Shown here piece by piece: positions 42,795 to 55,872 of a stretch of 64,000 bases of DNA. The stretch's first letter is position 1. Each line of letters begins with the position of its first letter. Source of the stretch: Gnetum montanum (taxonomy: Eukaryota; Streptophyta; Gnetopsida; Gnetales; Gnetaceae). The DNA lies in the NCBI GenBank assembly GCA_015680685.1, contig MNCI01009117.1, positions 457,715-521,714 on the forward strand, in the 5' to 3' direction. The notes under the pieces are model-generated. The model was not told where the DNA came from. It worked only from the letters and a program-made list of their open reading frames with translations, and ran no database searches. The position numbers were made by a program, and so were the translations under genes.

Positions 42795-44245
42795 CATCAT
42801 TAAATCCTTAACATAGAGCTCACAAGTAAGTTCAAATAAAGTTTAGGAGATTTCACCAATAAATATCATCTTTATGTAAGCATTTTAATAAATTTCTTCT
42901 TTTACTTGCAAAATATTACCAGATGAATAAGCTTTTCCTTGCTCATTTTTAGCTAAGGATGTTGGAGTGGAAAGTCTTGTTGTTTGAGTATCTTTTGGTA
43001 GAAGTCTCAAAAGATTCCTCCTATATTGGTGGCCTCTTGGATGATAATCTATGGTTAGGTACAAAATCCCCTTGCATATGTGCAAATTCTAGTGTTTTCT
43101 TTGGCCCTTTTTGATCATCTTGTTCTTTTCAAAGGTGATTGTCAAAGTTCTTTTATCATCAAAGTACTGTCCCTACAAAGAAGAGTTATGATTAAGTGTG
43201 GAGACTTGAATCTACTATTAATAGCATTGATAGTTCCTCTAGAAATGTATCTTCAAAAGATTCATGATTTATGAATTTCATCAAATATGCCAATTCAAAT
43301 GCTTAAACTTCCAAAATAAATGAGGTTTGATATCATAGGCAAGCACAATAAACAATGAAAAGTTCATCACAAGGCTTTTAGACCATGAATTACATGCAAG
43401 GGTTTTAGGCCATATAAAACCAAGTTAAGAATCCAAAATAAATTCATTATAATTGCAAGAAACTTCCATAAAACCAATTACATCATGCTCATATGTACAT
43501 AAAAGGTATCATAAGTAGTACCAAAAAAACCTTCTCTTATAAGTGTTGATCTAGAGTTAACATCCCATAATCTTAAAATAGAGTAAGCATATATCAAAAC
43601 AATTTAGATATTCCAAATTAAATATTGATCGAATACTTAGCAAGCAAGAAATAGAAGAAATAGAAACTTATATTGAATTACCTTACTTGCAATTGAGAGG
43701 AAGAACACCAATGAAGTTTGAGATGAGGTCCTCTATCATGAAGTATCTCTTTACCTTTTGGCTTTTTTTCATTAGTTCTTTTGCTTGTTATGAAAACTTA
43801 TTTAGGTTTTTCATGATTGAGATATTTTTGATAACCTTTTGTATCATCAATTATTTTGAAGTTTTCCAATTTCCTAGTCATCTTTATTTCCAGTTATTAC
43901 TTTCTACAAAATACTCTTACTAGGAACTTTTGGACAAGACCAAGTATCAATCTTATTTTGATAAACATGAAAATAATGAAGGTTTTGATAACTGTCATAA
44001 TTTTTACATACACATAAAGTATGCTTCTCTAATATGGGGTTATCAAACCTAATTTTTCTTAACCTTGAGCTTGTATCCTCTTGTAAGACTTTTTTCTAAA
44101 TCTTCATTCATAGGCTATTGCTCACAAGTCTTTCCTTCTTGAAAACCTTTGCAATCCTTATTTAAAAAGGCTAGTTCTTGAATCTCAACCTTTATATATG
44201 AGATTTCTTGTTTTAATTATGTGTGAATTTCATCATGCTTTGTAT
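42795..44245. other. Internal part of E between gag and the D insertion, nothing recognised
   Basis: No copia protease, integrase or RT motif could be read on the minus strand. Short frames only. Confidence 0.5.
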
Positions 44246-45386
44246 TTAAAATTTCTTTACCTTTCTAAGTAAATAATGTAGAACGAGAGTTTCTTCTTGC
44301 AATTCATTGTACCTTTCATTATACTTACCACTTGGTTCAGCAGTGGATAGTGAATTTTCATCTATAAGGACCATGCATATGAGTTGAAAATTTTTTGTAG
44401 AGAGACCCACTTCTTTCTCACTTTGCTCACCATCATTCCAACTGGTGTAGAAGTTGGTCTTTTTAGTATCCATATTAGTCCTTTCTTTACATTGCAACCT
44501 ACCATTGCTTCAACATTCATAGGCTACATGGCCTCTTCCTCCACATACCCAACATTCTATAGAAGAAGCATTAAGATTTGAATTTGATAATTTTTTACCT
44601 TTGTTCTTACCTTTGAATTTTGATTGATTAGGGCTTGATTGATTGAAGCTCCTACCTTTCCTTATAAGTAGTAGTTGAATTCTTCTTGAAAGAAGAGCTA
44701 CTTTCTCTTTACTGTCCTCATTTGCAGGTTCCTTTTCCTTTGAATCTATTCTTAGAGTAATGGGTTTTTCTTGGATTTCCCCTTCACTTATGAGGTTCAT
44801 TTCATAAGAAACAACAACACTTTGAAGCTCTTCAAATTTAAGAACTGACAAGTCCCTAATTTCTTCCATTGTAGTTAATTTTGGTCTAAATTCTGGTTGT
44901 AAGGTCCTAATCATTTTTATTATAACATCACTTTTGAGCAACTCTTTACCAATACCTACAACAGTCACAACAAGATCATTTTTTCTAGAGAAGTAATCTT
45001 TTATTTTCTCACCTTTTCTTATTTCGAGCTTATTATACTCACTTTGTAAAACTAACAATTTAGATTGCTTAACTGTCAATGTTCATTCATATGTAGCCTC
45101 TAATGTTTCCCAAATTTCTTTGACCATTTTATAATAGCTACTCTATTAAATTCATATTTATTCACAGCATAGTATAAATTTTTTTTTGTTTTTAAATCAA
45201 ACATGAACTTATCTCTTTCTTCTTATGTCCATTTGTTTCAGGGCTCACGGATGGTGTGTATCCTTCAAGGATGGATTCCTAGACTTCAAACTCCATCAAT
45301 TTGGAGAAGCCCTACATCCTTGTCTTCCAATAGGTAAATTTGAATCTATCAAACATAGGTGGCTTTGTGTAAGAAGTTCCCTTCAT
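44246..45386 (-). pseudogene. gag: Ty1/copia gag of element E
   Basis: ATG 45386 starts MKGTSYTKPPMFD, and RFKFTYWKTRM follows, the usual copia Gag start (PPxFxGxNYxxWKxRM). Near 45110-44900 are EIWETLEATYE, VKQSKLLVLQSEYNKLEI, DYFSRKNDLV and MIRTLQPEFRPKLTTMEE (UBN2-type gag domain). Then come Lys/Ser-rich text and the zinc knuckle CWVCGGRGHVAYEC at 44551-44510, with all four metal ligands present. Stops near 45318 and 45300 and a frame change near 45130 break it. Confidence 0.83.
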
Positions 45387-45426
45387 TGTTCACTCTTGGA
45401 AATGATGTAGAGCACAATAGTACTAG

Positions 45427-45438
45427 GCTCTGATACTA
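45427..45438 (-). other. Primer binding site of element E
   Basis: The minus strand reads TAGTATCAGAGC beside the 5' LTR. One base differs from TGGTATCAGAGC, which pairs with the initiator methionine tRNA in many copia elements. Confidence 0.82.
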
Positions 45439-45440
45439 CT

Positions 45441-46597
45441 TGAGGATGGGGGAGGGGGGTTGGGGGATGAATAAGCTTTCCAATGAAAATCAATTGTCAT
45501 AGAAACCATACCCAAAATTATGTGTTCCCCAACTTGGGTACTCCACACTCAGAGGGTAGATTGCTTTCACACCTCTAGACTTTGTTTCTTTTAAAATGTG
45601 GTTTGAACGGTACCACACCCTATACAAGCTCTAAAATTTTCTCTAGAGTGATGTTATTGTGAAACCACTCAACCCCGCAAGGTTCTGACAAGATTAGAAT
45701 GTGGTTTGTAGGATTCCACAACATTAGAAACTTGAGCCCAACTTTGGAGTACTATGATGCTACACCAACACTCAATCTTATAGGATCATGACAAGCTCAA
45801 GATGATGCTTTCTCACAAGAAGCACATCAACCCTAGTGGTGCAACAAGAAAGAGGAACAACAATTACAAAAAAAAAAGAATGCAACTGATTTGTTGGCCC
45901 TTGTACTTCTAGGTGTAGTATAATAAAATCACTACAATAGTAGAAATGATAGTATAATGAGGTACAAAAATACAAAAGAATAAAGTATACAATGATTGCT
46001 TAATGTTGACACTTGCTTTCTAAAAAACTTACATAATTCCCAAGAGGATGAAGTCTTCTTATAACCTTGAAGTTTTCAAAATCACCTTGGAATTCATGAA
46101 ATGGCTATATAATGGCTAGTGAACATGTCTTCTTCGAGATTGGGACATCGCTCTGCAACAGAGTCCAATTCAGGTGAGATGTCTCTTCTATAAGGGAGAC
46201 ATCTTTGAGGAGGCATGTCTAGGGAGATGTCTTCTCTTGAAAGGAGACATCTTATCTAGGTATCATCCATTTCAACCAAGATGTCTTTTTCATTAAGGAG
46301 ACATCTTCATTTGATAGGGGATGTATCTTTTTTTTGGGAGATGTCTTCTGCATTTGAACTCTTGATTCCAAAGTTTCCTTTCGATCACTGAAGCATCTTA
46401 TTTTATCTTGATGTCTTCTTTACTCATCCATGCTTCCTTAATTCATTGTAGTCTTTACTTTTAGATTTCTTGTAGATGTCATTATTTGAGCTATCCTTTA
46501 ATCCTTACCTTTGTTCTTATCCTACAAACACAACAACTACACAAATATCCTTTGTTCTTCATTTTCCTTAAGGTTTTGACATACCAAAAGGTCAACA
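45441..46597 (-). repeat. 5' LTR of element E
   Basis: The + strand begins TGAGGATGGGGGAGG and ends GTCAACA. The GGAGATGTCT / AGACATCTCC motif array is at 46145-46345. Confidence 0.85.
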
Positions 46598-47485
46598 CCA
46601 TACAATCAAAGAAACTTTCAAAATGGCCCATCCTAATTCAAGAAAAAATAGGATGATTTGGAAAAGAATGAAAATAGTTGGGAAAAATGTGAGAAGACTA
46701 TGGAAACAATTGAGGAACCTCAAGTAGAGTTGAGAAAAGGTTTCTAGGTTTCTTGTCTTCCTGTTATCCATAATTATTGATGTAATTTGTAATTGTTGAT
46801 ACCATAAGAGAAAGAGAGAGAGAGAGAGTTGTGAGATGAGATTTCTACATGAGAGCTCTTGAGTTTCTGAGAGCTTGGGTAAGGTGTGGAAGAGCACATT
46901 GAGTGAGTGCATATAGGTTGTAGCTCTAAGATCAATTATGTAGACTTGTGTATTCTAGTATTTCTTGTAAGTTGAGATCTCATTTTCAAGTTATGTGAGA
47001 ATCTTTCTATTAGTTGTATCTTGCATTAGGAACAATCACTGTGTGGTTGTAGAGCCTCATGCTCTACAATATTGCTCGAGTACAAATAGTTTTTGATGTT
47101 ATGGGTCTTGGAAATCCTATTGTAATCTTCTAATTGATTAATTGAAGTTAACTACTTTTCCTTGTTGTCTAGTAGATTAATTTTCTTTGCATAATATCTA
47201 GATTTAGTATTTGAATATAATTAATTAGTGGAATGAACCTACTCCATGTAGTTAGAAGTTACTTCAAATTTTTAAATCCTATAAGGAAGGACAAGGAAAG
47301 ATTACCTAACTACTATTAAATTATTTATTTAGAAATATTAGAATTGATATCAATTAAATTGATGAAGAAATTAAATAGAAGAAATACTCTATTCAAAATT
47401 ATTTGAAGCTTGATGAATAAATCCTTAATGAAAATTTAAAACATATATAGAGGAGAAACAAAAGAGTCATGAACAAAACATTAGT
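46598..47485. other. Intergenic stretch; possible old LTR remnant
   Basis: An (AG)9-like run lies at 46811-46829. The text from 46850 to 47110 (TG-rich, 'cattaggaacaatcactgtgtggttgtagagcc') reads like R-U5 of an LTR, but I see no partner. Confidence 0.3.
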
Positions 47486-47812
47486 GTCGTAGAAATGTAC
47501 ATGCTCTAATGGATGTTGAATGTTACTTCAAGAGATAAATTACATAATATAGATAGTATAGGAAGACTTAGAGTGGCTTCTATTTTAGATAAGCTGATGG
47601 TTTGGACATATGAAAAGAAGATTGGAAAATGAGCCTATAAATAAGGGTTGCTATATTATTACTCTAGGAAAGCCACTACAAAGAAGACCAAAGAAGACAT
47701 GAGAAAAAATAATTGAAGAAATTACAATTAAAAAAAGATCTAGTTCTTCATAAAGGTAAATGATAAGAAAGAACTCATGTAGCCAATCCAATTTTATTGA
47801 GATAAGGCTAGG
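47486..47812 (+). pseudogene. 3' end of a LINE (non-LTR) reverse transcriptase ORF
   Basis: The translation with stops ignored gives VEMYML-WML, DKLHNIDSIGRLRVA, DKLMVWTYEKK, GKPLQRRPKK and ANPIL. This follows the order of the C-terminal part of plant LINE RT proteins (AEMRMLRWMCG, DxIRNExIR, GVA, DKLRExRLRWFGHVxRR, RGRPKKTW and VADPIL). Only the last 110 residues remain, as in most 5'-truncated LINE copies. No poly-A tail is clear. Confidence 0.72.
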
Positions 47813-49276
47813 ATGATAATGGCAATGATGATATGTAGAGGAAGAAAAATGATGAAACATAATATATTGTGTGTTTGAAATCTTAAGGCTAAGACACTAT
47901 TCTATTGGAAAATGTTGACATAGTCCTTAGAATTGATGAAAATTGAGTCAGATAGTTATGATGAAACATATAATATTACATGCCACATTGTGATATTACA
48001 AATGTGATGTAGTAATCTTAATAAATTCTTATAAATGTAATTTACCGATTGCATTTATGACATCAGTTAGTCATAATGTAGTATATTTGTAGTTTCATTT
48101 CTTAATTCCTTGTAGCAATTAGTGAGTGCCTAAAATATGAATTTGAGTTGAGTATTCAAAGTTTTTTAAGAAACATTATACTTGAATACATTCCATGACT
48201 GGTAATAAGATTGAGATTAATTCACATTTATCATAACACTAACGTAGCATATAATTTACTTTTAGTACAATTTATTTCTCTATAAAAATAGTTTAATACT
48301 CTTTTTTTTTCATAAAAAGTAGTAATTTTATGAAATGTGTGTGACTAGTTTTAAGCATAATGTGTAACCATTTGACAACCTAATAGTGATTTTGCTTGGT
48401 ATACCTACTAGCATGTCACATGGTAATCCTTGTGATGATTGTGCAAGTTCAGGACATGTACACCAAGGTGGGAATTGGACACCTATCATCCTAGGCTAGC
48501 TTAGAATTTATTTTCTTTCTCATTATATTAATTAATTAATTTATATATTTTTATTATTTTTATGAAATATTAAATAATATCATTATCATATGCCTCATCT
48601 TGGACTAACTTATATGTAATAGAATCATTACTAGTCTTAGTGTGAAGATAGCTAATAATCTTATGATCAACTACCTAGATACTCTGCTAGTTCCATCCAT
48701 GAATGATGATATCTTGTAATGCTTCTAGATCATATATTTAAGCATTAGGTATTATTGCTACTCATTGATGTCATTGTTAGGGATGATGCTAGTAATTTAG
48801 ATTAGTTAGATTATAAATGATAGTTGTTAAAAGCTTAATAATTTATCTTTTAGAATTTTTTTTGAAGAGTCACACACATAGTACTAACTAAAATATGGTT
48901 TGTTTAGAAAAAGGTTAAAAGCCCACCATGTAATGCAAACATTAGTGAGGACAATGATGAATTCTGAGATAATGAAAATTGAAATGATCAATGCAAGTAA
49001 GAGTATCACATGCTTACCTAGATATTTTCTTTTTATAATTTACCTTCATCTTTCCCCAAGATGAGTAGTTTTGATGAAGCAGCTTTAAGGATAATGTTGT
49101 TCTATCATCCAAATAATAAGCTCCATCAATGTCTTAAGAAGTACTCCTAAGGATTAATTTTGGCCACATTGTTAATGACTACTAGGTTATGAGGAACCTA
49201 TTTAGACTATATCATCTAATAGAGATACAAGCCAAGAGAGATGTAATGATGGAGATCAAACATGAATGCTATAAGT
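47813..49276. other. AT-rich intergenic sequence, no recognised feature
   Basis: No coding motif or repeat border was found. Short 'attaattaatttatata' runs lie near 48527-48550. Confidence 0.5.
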
Positions 49277-49281
49277 GCAAG

Positions 49282-49854
49282 TGTCATGTTCCCATTCCCA
49301 AATGATGCTTCTACATAATGAAGATGATGCCTCTTCATAACAAGTGTTATTATTATTGTAACAAGACCCAAAAAGATGGTTGTAATTGAGACCTAAAAGA
49401 GCATAATGTAAGAATAGACATGTCTCTTTAGGCAATCTTTGGCGGTTTGATCTAATGCATTTATGCTTGGGATTAGAGGTCATGTCGACATGGAGTGGTG
49501 GAGCTGGTATAGGCAAGTCATAGAAGTTGGATGAAGTGGGACAAGAAGTGGATTGGCCATCCATTCTGGTCAATTGTAGGCCTAAACATGGTGGCAGTGC
49601 TAGATTACCTCTAAGGGATAGATGCTAAAGGAAGAAAACCCCAAGAAACACTCTCAAAGAATGATCTTGATACTCTATTCCATATCAATAGAGCATTCTT
49701 TTCTTTCTCTTTCAACACTTTCCTTGTTATTTGCTTTACACATAATGTTGAATGTTACACATATTTGACATTTGGTATCTTATCTTCTTATAGATAATGT
49801 CTAATATAACATATATTTGATGTTTTCTATGACATTTAAGAATGGGATGTCACA
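49282..49854 (+). repeat. 5' LTR of element G
   Basis: The LTR starts TGTCATGTTCCCATTCCC and ends GGGATGTCACA. It is matched over its whole length by 56821-57388. Confidence 0.88.
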
Positions 49855-49856
49855 AT

Positions 49857-49868
49857 TGGTATCAAAGT
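49857..49868 (+). other. Primer binding site of element G
   Basis: TGGTATCAAAGT follows the LTR after two bases. TGGTATCA is the start of the methionine-tRNA primer site. Confidence 0.75.
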
Positions 49869-51119
49869 AAGCCATGACCCAAGGGCCATTTAGAACCATG
49901 GGTCAACTACAACATGAACTTGATGATGAATCATGAAGCCATGACATAGGGAAAATCATTGATCATCATTAGATGTACTGTATGTTTGAGATGTAAGCCA
50001 CAAGATATTGTTCCATTGATTTCATGAATAATGGATCAAACATATACAAAATACATAGATCCCACCAACTAACAAAATTATTTCATGGATATCATTGACT
50101 AGTGAAGATCTAAATATGCCTCATCAAGATTCATCAATGGTAAGAGATGTTGGTAAGACAAGGATACATTGATCCAGGTAACTCTTATACATCTTAATAC
50201 TATAAATATTAATTGATTAAGGTCATTTTTAAGTCTCTTCCAAAACATTAGTAACAATGACCTAAAATTGATCTTTTTTATTGAAATTCATTATCCTAAG
50301 CAACTTAGAGCCATTTATAAGTCATCATGTCTTTCATATATCAAATTAGTAATGTTGTTTTGGTAGAATAAACTAGTTTTAATATTTTAATAATATTTAA
50401 AATTCAATATCATTTGAATCCTAAGACTATGCTCAATGCATAGTAATTGTCGAGATGATTCCAATGGTATAAATTTCATCTCAATTGGACTCATGGTTTG
50501 AGAGATATCAATGTTTAATGTTTTTCATTTTGTGTGTATTTAAATAATATTAAATTATTAAATTATTATTAAAAAAGAGAGAGAGGGGTTGGAGTAGAAG
50601 GTCATGGGTTTGACCCCAAGCCCCACCTTTTTTTTATAAATTTTTTTAAAAAATAAAAAATCAAGGATATCCTTTTAAAAGGATCATGATTATTCCTACT
50701 GTCGGCTACGATAGGGCTCATAGGCTCAAATAATAGTATCACCATTGGTGAGTGATCAGTGGTAGTTGGGCCTATTGTGCTATTGTATCATAGCATTGCA
50801 GCCAGACCTTAGGGTTAGGAGCAAGAGCAACCATGACATGGCCACACTAGCCTCCATGCTGGCCTTGTAAGGATAGAAACCCTTCCCTATAATTTGTGCA
50901 TAGGAGCAAACCTGGTTCTAGCTACTATGCTACCACTTTATCCAAACAACATCAAGAAGTCACCATTCTCCACTTTGTGTTGACCTCCTTCATGTCACAT
51001 TGCACTATGATATTTGTCACTCACTTTTCCCATAGATCACCTCCATCGTTGCATAGTTTGTGTCATCTTCCTTGCATCGTGCTTGCCCTTGGTTGCCTTT
51101 TGCAATGTCATAGATCATT
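49869..51119. other. 5' internal region of G without genes; B-box-like motif near 50610
   Basis: Around 50590-50640, 'ggtcatgggtttgaccccaagccccacc' is followed by nine T. GGTTTGACCCC is near the RNA polymerase III B-box (GGTTCGANTCC) and the T-run could be a terminator, but no A-box is clear. It may be a SINE relic. Confidence 0.3.
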
Positions 51120-51695
51120 ACCACCACTGACACTCCATGGATACCATTGGCACCATGGATCACAGACATCCTTGATGCTTCGTAGGTACTAATGGTGTTG
51201 TGGATCATAGGCACCCTCAGTTCTTCATGGGCATCAATAACATTATGGATCACAAGCATCTTGGCACTTTGTAGATACAATCAATGTTTCCAATCACAAG
51301 CACCCTAGCACTCTATGAATACTAATGGCATCATCAATCATAGGCATCCCTGGTGCTCTACGAACGCTATCAATGTTTTTGATCACAAGTACCTTGGTGC
51401 TCCACGAGCACCAATGACACCATCGATCATAAGCATCTTTGGCACTTTGCAAACATCGCTGGCATCATTGATCATATGTACTCCTAGTGCTCCATGGGTA
51501 CTAATGACATTGTCGTTCATAGGCATCCTTGACACTTAGTAGGCAATGACAATGCTACAAATCATAGGCATCCCTAGTGCTTCATAGACACCATTGGTGC
51601 CACTAATCATAGGCATCCCTGGCACTCCATGGGCACCAATGGCATCACTAATCACAAGCATCCTCAACACCCTTAGTGTTGTCATTAATGATCCA
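51120..51695. repeat. 45-bp minisatellite, about 12 copies
   Basis: Units such as 'tccatgggcaccaatggcatcactaatcac' plus 15 bases recur in register with very little length change. The period is a multiple of three, so both strands give 15-residue repeats; on the minus strand the unit reads about (G)MPMIxxxxGxHGxP. Units differ by about a quarter of positions, so the array is not recent. Confidence 0.85.
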
Positions 51696-51729
51696 TTTTT
51701 TGGTGCTAGAACCCCAAAAATCACGCACA

Positions 51730-52035
51730 GTGCTACCTCTTGTGTGGGGCACATTGGTCCTTCCAAGGGCCACACAAACCATTATGTGGGCCATGTAGGC
51801 CTTGCTTGGATTGCATTAACCTAGCCTTGGGTGCATAGATCCCATTTGAGGGCCATGCAAGCCCTTGTGAGAGCTGCATAGGCTTCTTTGGGGGTCCCAT
51901 GGGCCCATGTGGAGGTTGCACTAGCCCTACATGCGTCACTCTAGCCCTAGCACAAGCCATGCTAGCCTCGCTCTAGGCTACATAGGCCCTTCCAGTGGCC
52001 ACACCAGCCTCTACCTAGGTCATGTAGGCTAGGAA
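51730..52035. repeat. Degenerate repeat around 'GGCCATGTAGGCCCTT'
   Basis: Eight to ten units of about 28-33 bp, rich in 'gccatgnaggcc'. GC content is higher than in the neighbouring sequence. It borders the 45-bp array. Confidence 0.65.
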
Positions 52036-53204
52036 AATGACTTCTATACTTTCCATAATGCTACCTCTACACCTATTGACCACCACTACCCTCACGACAT
52101 ACCATCCAATGCATAGCCACCTAACTACCTAGTACTTAGCATTGTTGCCTTGCACTATCCAATAGCCTTGCACCACCTAGGCCATTGTAGCTACTACCAT
52201 TTCCCTACACCTATCATCATCCTTGCTTTGATGGTAACAAAAATGTTTTTCATCAAATGATTGAAAATTCAAAATTTTCGTCAACTAACGAGAAATTCAA
52301 AATTTCTATCGTTACTATGTTGATTTAAATAAAAAACATGTAGAAATAATTTTTAAAATTTAAATTTTTCACCTTGGTAATAACAAGAATAAAAATTTCA
52401 TAATTAAGCATCTTGACCTAGAGTAGAACTAGGATTGGTGACCTTTGAGAAGTCTCGTTTTTTGTGCCAAAGGTCCTCAATTTCAGAAGCCATAAATTTT
52501 GATTCTAGAAGCCTTTTTTAACAAACAAAAAGTCATTTCCTATAGATTTCAACCTTTCAAACTCAATGGTGAAGTTAGATCAATCTTAGGGAACCCTAAA
52601 AATTAGTTTTTATCCCTTGCTAAATATAGTGCTTTAAGACCCTTAAAAATTTTTATTTTAGTATAACTCGAGTATACAATGTCCATTTTCAACATATGAA
52701 TAGTCATCTCCAACATTTTTCACCCTTATAAACGCAATGGTGAGGTTAGATTTATCATCTAGGTACCTAATAATTTGATTAGAGCATAAAACTATGCCTT
52801 AAAAGTTGACAACATAAGGATACCTAATCATGCCTTGTTGGGAAAATAACCTTTGCATATAGCTTTAAGATCTCTATGACATGTCGTTAGTTACATTGTT
52901 AGAGTTAGTGTCTTTAAGGGGGCTAGAAAGGCCATTAATAATTAGATGATGTAATTATATATTGCTAAAATTAGATAACTTAGTAAATCAAATAATCAAT
53001 TGATGTATCAATATTAGTTCAGTTGATGCTTAGTGGAGAATCACTTGATAAAAAAATGATCAAAAAGATGTATATCAATCAATCTTGTAATCAAAACATA
53101 TGAAAGAACAACATGGAGACTCAAAATATTATTTCAGCAAGGTGTATGATATCCATGAAGAGAAATGATCCAGAAAAGAATCCAAGAATGAGAATGAAGT
53201 TATT
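52036..53204. other. Internal region of G, no recognised feature
   Basis: AT-rich, short frames only. Near 52230-52330 there are two similar 'aaaattcaaaatttytatcg' stretches. Confidence 0.45.
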
Positions 53205-53583
53205 TGAGAATAATGCTAACATTAAATATATGGCATATTATAAAGCAAAGGGATGATAATATTATCATGTACCTATTCAAGGTATGTGAGAGAGAAATTA
53301 TATAAATAATATGATGTATATGAGAGATGATGAGGAAGAATTCCTAAAATCAAGGGATTAGTCCAAAGCTAATTTGGGAATATTGTTACATCGCTTCATA
53401 TATAAATATGAACTAATGTATATGAAATGTAGTGCCTCACCACTTACCTAATTTGGTTGGGGGTGTGGACCAACTCCTCATTTCTATGTATTCTTTATGT
53501 TCTATCATGGAGTTTGACATTAGATTATTTTGATTCTTTCTCATTTCTCAAATTTCTCTATCTCAATGCTCTCAATCCTTTCA
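53205..53583 (+). repeat. 5' LTR of element H
   Basis: The LTR starts TGAGAATAATGC and ends AATCCTTTCA. It is followed by a methionine-type primer site. Confidence 0.72.
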
Positions 53584-55492
53584 TTTGGTATTGGAGCTAA
53601 GTGCTCAAATTTCATTTTAGCTTTATTGGAACAGTGAAAGAATAGGTTTATTTGTCATCCTTTATGCTAGAACACAAGCCATATTCTTAGTAGATTTCAT
53701 CAATAAAAATATGTTCAATGAAGACTATGTTTTAATCTCTAAAGGAAAAGGGGAAGCATAGGAAATGGACAAGGCAATGCTAGAATGAGTTTTGATCTAA
53801 AATGACAAACCTTGGCTAGGAATTTGGATTACTTGAGGTTTCTCTTATATTAGTTGCTTCTTGGTTCTAGAGTTTAGAGATTGTAGGAAATTTCAGTCTA
53901 CAAATGGATGAAAGTTCCCCAAGATAAGTGCTTCATACATGCACTACATCATTAAAGATAGTGTTAAAAAATTTTAGTTTAATGCAAGCAAAGTGGCCAA
54001 GTTCTTGCTTTTTCTCCATAATAGATATTAATGGACAATCATAAAATGAAGCCTAGATCTTGCTAGTGTGTTTGAAGAAGAGGAAGCTACAGATCACATA
54101 TGAAAATATTTCTATGGATGAGTCCAGTCAAATATATCCATGGGATTCATGTCATCACTTAAAATGACAAGCTTAAATTGGTGCAATGGTATCCCAAACC
54201 AAATGGGAAAGTTGATCACTGCATCCAAATCTAGAATACATAGTGGTATGCGATTTTATCATAGTAAGAGCCCATGAAATAGGGCTAGAATCCACAAGCT
54301 TGAAAAAATATACCTTTTGTTGTTCTTCCTCCTCTTCTTTTGCTAGCTTTCCTAGTTGTTGCACCTCAGCTAATTCAAGCTTCAAATCCTACTATAGCTC
54401 CTCAAGATAATGCCATTTCAATGTATGAATTTAGTGATTGCTATTGACATAAGAATGATTCAAGGCATGGATTTGCTAAAGCAAACCATAGTAGATTGGA
54501 TCAAGAGCAGCTAAAATAGATGATTTTTTAATGGACGACAACAAGCATGAATATGATTGCCTTTTAACTTCTCCTAGTAGTCCACTCTCCTGCGATAATG
54601 TTGCAATAATAGTAGCCATATCTTGTTTGGCCAAGGACAGGGGACTAGGCATTGGTGTGCAATGTCCATTGAACCAGAAATCATCTATCTCTACCTCCTA
54701 TGTGAACCTCACCTAGGCCATCAAGTAGTAGCAGTAGAGTAGTAATTATTCTTTATTTTTGTCAACATGAAAACTCAAATCACAACTGACTTTTGCTACT
54801 AGAAATAGGTTATTTTCGATCTAGCATCTATTTTAGTGGTTCTACTACTAGTTTCAGATACCTAGGCTTGTCAATTGAGTATGTAGGGAAGCCCCAATTT
54901 GACCATCGACTGAGAAATCCAAATGAATAGATGACCAAAATGCAATGAAGCATGAGAAGAAACTATATTAGGAGAGGCAAGTATTTTTACCATTTGATTT
55001 ATTTNAAAAATGATGAAAGCAAGTTGAAGATATGAACCCAAGACTAAAACAAGTGTGAACTACCATGTGGCAGGGCACGTTATACTTGAATGTAGCTTCA
55101 ATTTAGATGGTAAGTTTAATTCTCAAGAATGTGCACTATTAAGAATATTAACCTTAGAGATGGTGCAAATGAGCTCATGCACAACATGGTCTTGCTCCTC
55201 TCATCAGAAAACATAGATGAGGAATAATCAGAAGACAAATCAAGTGTATGAAACCATGCAACAAGATCAAAGGGAAATCTAGGATGGTGATGCCATCAAT
55301 AAACAAGAAAGGAGATCTACATGAATACTTCATTTAAAAGATAACATAATAGATAAGTAGCTTCAACGCCAAGTTGGTAAATATAGTTTCATAATCCTTA
55401 TTGTAAATGCATGATATGAAATAGAATAGTGCATGCATCAAGGGGGGTGTATTAAATGACAAGTATTATGTTGTCATTAAGGGGTTGATTGT

Positions 55493-55871
55493 GAGGATAA
55501 TGCCAACATTAAATATATGGCATATGATAAAGCAAGAGGATGATAATATTAGCATGTATCTATTCAAGGCGCGTATGAGAGAAATCCTATAAATAATATG
55601 ATGTATGTAAGAGATGATGAGGAAGAATCCATAAAATCAAGGGATTAGTCAAAAGCTATTCTGGGAATATTGTTATATCACTTCATGTATAAATATGAAC
55701 TAATGTATATGAAACACGGTCCCTCACTGCTTACCCTAGTTTGGTTGGGGGTGTGGACCAACTTCTCATTTCTATGCATTCTTTATGTTCTATCATGGAA
55801 TTTGATGTTAGGTTGTTTTGATTCTTTCTCATTTCTCAAATTTATTTATCTCGATGCACTCAATCCTTTTA
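55493..55871 (+). repeat. 3' LTR of element H
   Basis: This is the partner of 53205-53583. It ends CCTTTTA (final CA changed to TA) directly beside the CCR4-type pseudogene. Confidence 0.7.
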
Positions 55872-55872
55872 G

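Larger units (their letters stand above)
33820..46597 (-). mobile_element. Element E: non-autonomous Ty1/copia element, interrupted by D
   Basis: Left LTR 33820-35012 and right LTR 45441-46597 are homologous throughout. On the minus strand the right LTR is followed by a methionine-tRNA-type primer site (45427-45438) and a copia gag (45386-44246). A polypurine tract lies beside the left LTR (35015-35026). No protease, integrase or RT was found in 42795-44245 or 35013-35760. Element D (35767-42789) sits inside. No clear target duplication was found. Confidence 0.82.
53205..55871 (+). mobile_element. Element H: small LTR element nested in G
   Basis: Direct repeats 53205-53583 and 55493-55871 are similar over their length (for example 'ttggttgggggtgtggaccaac' in both). 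The left one is followed by a primer-site-like TGGTATTGGAGC at 53586-53597, and a G-run AAGGGGGGTG lies 44 bp before the right one. The internal 1.9 kb has no readable gag or pol. I found no target duplication, so the outer limits may be off. Confidence 0.7.
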
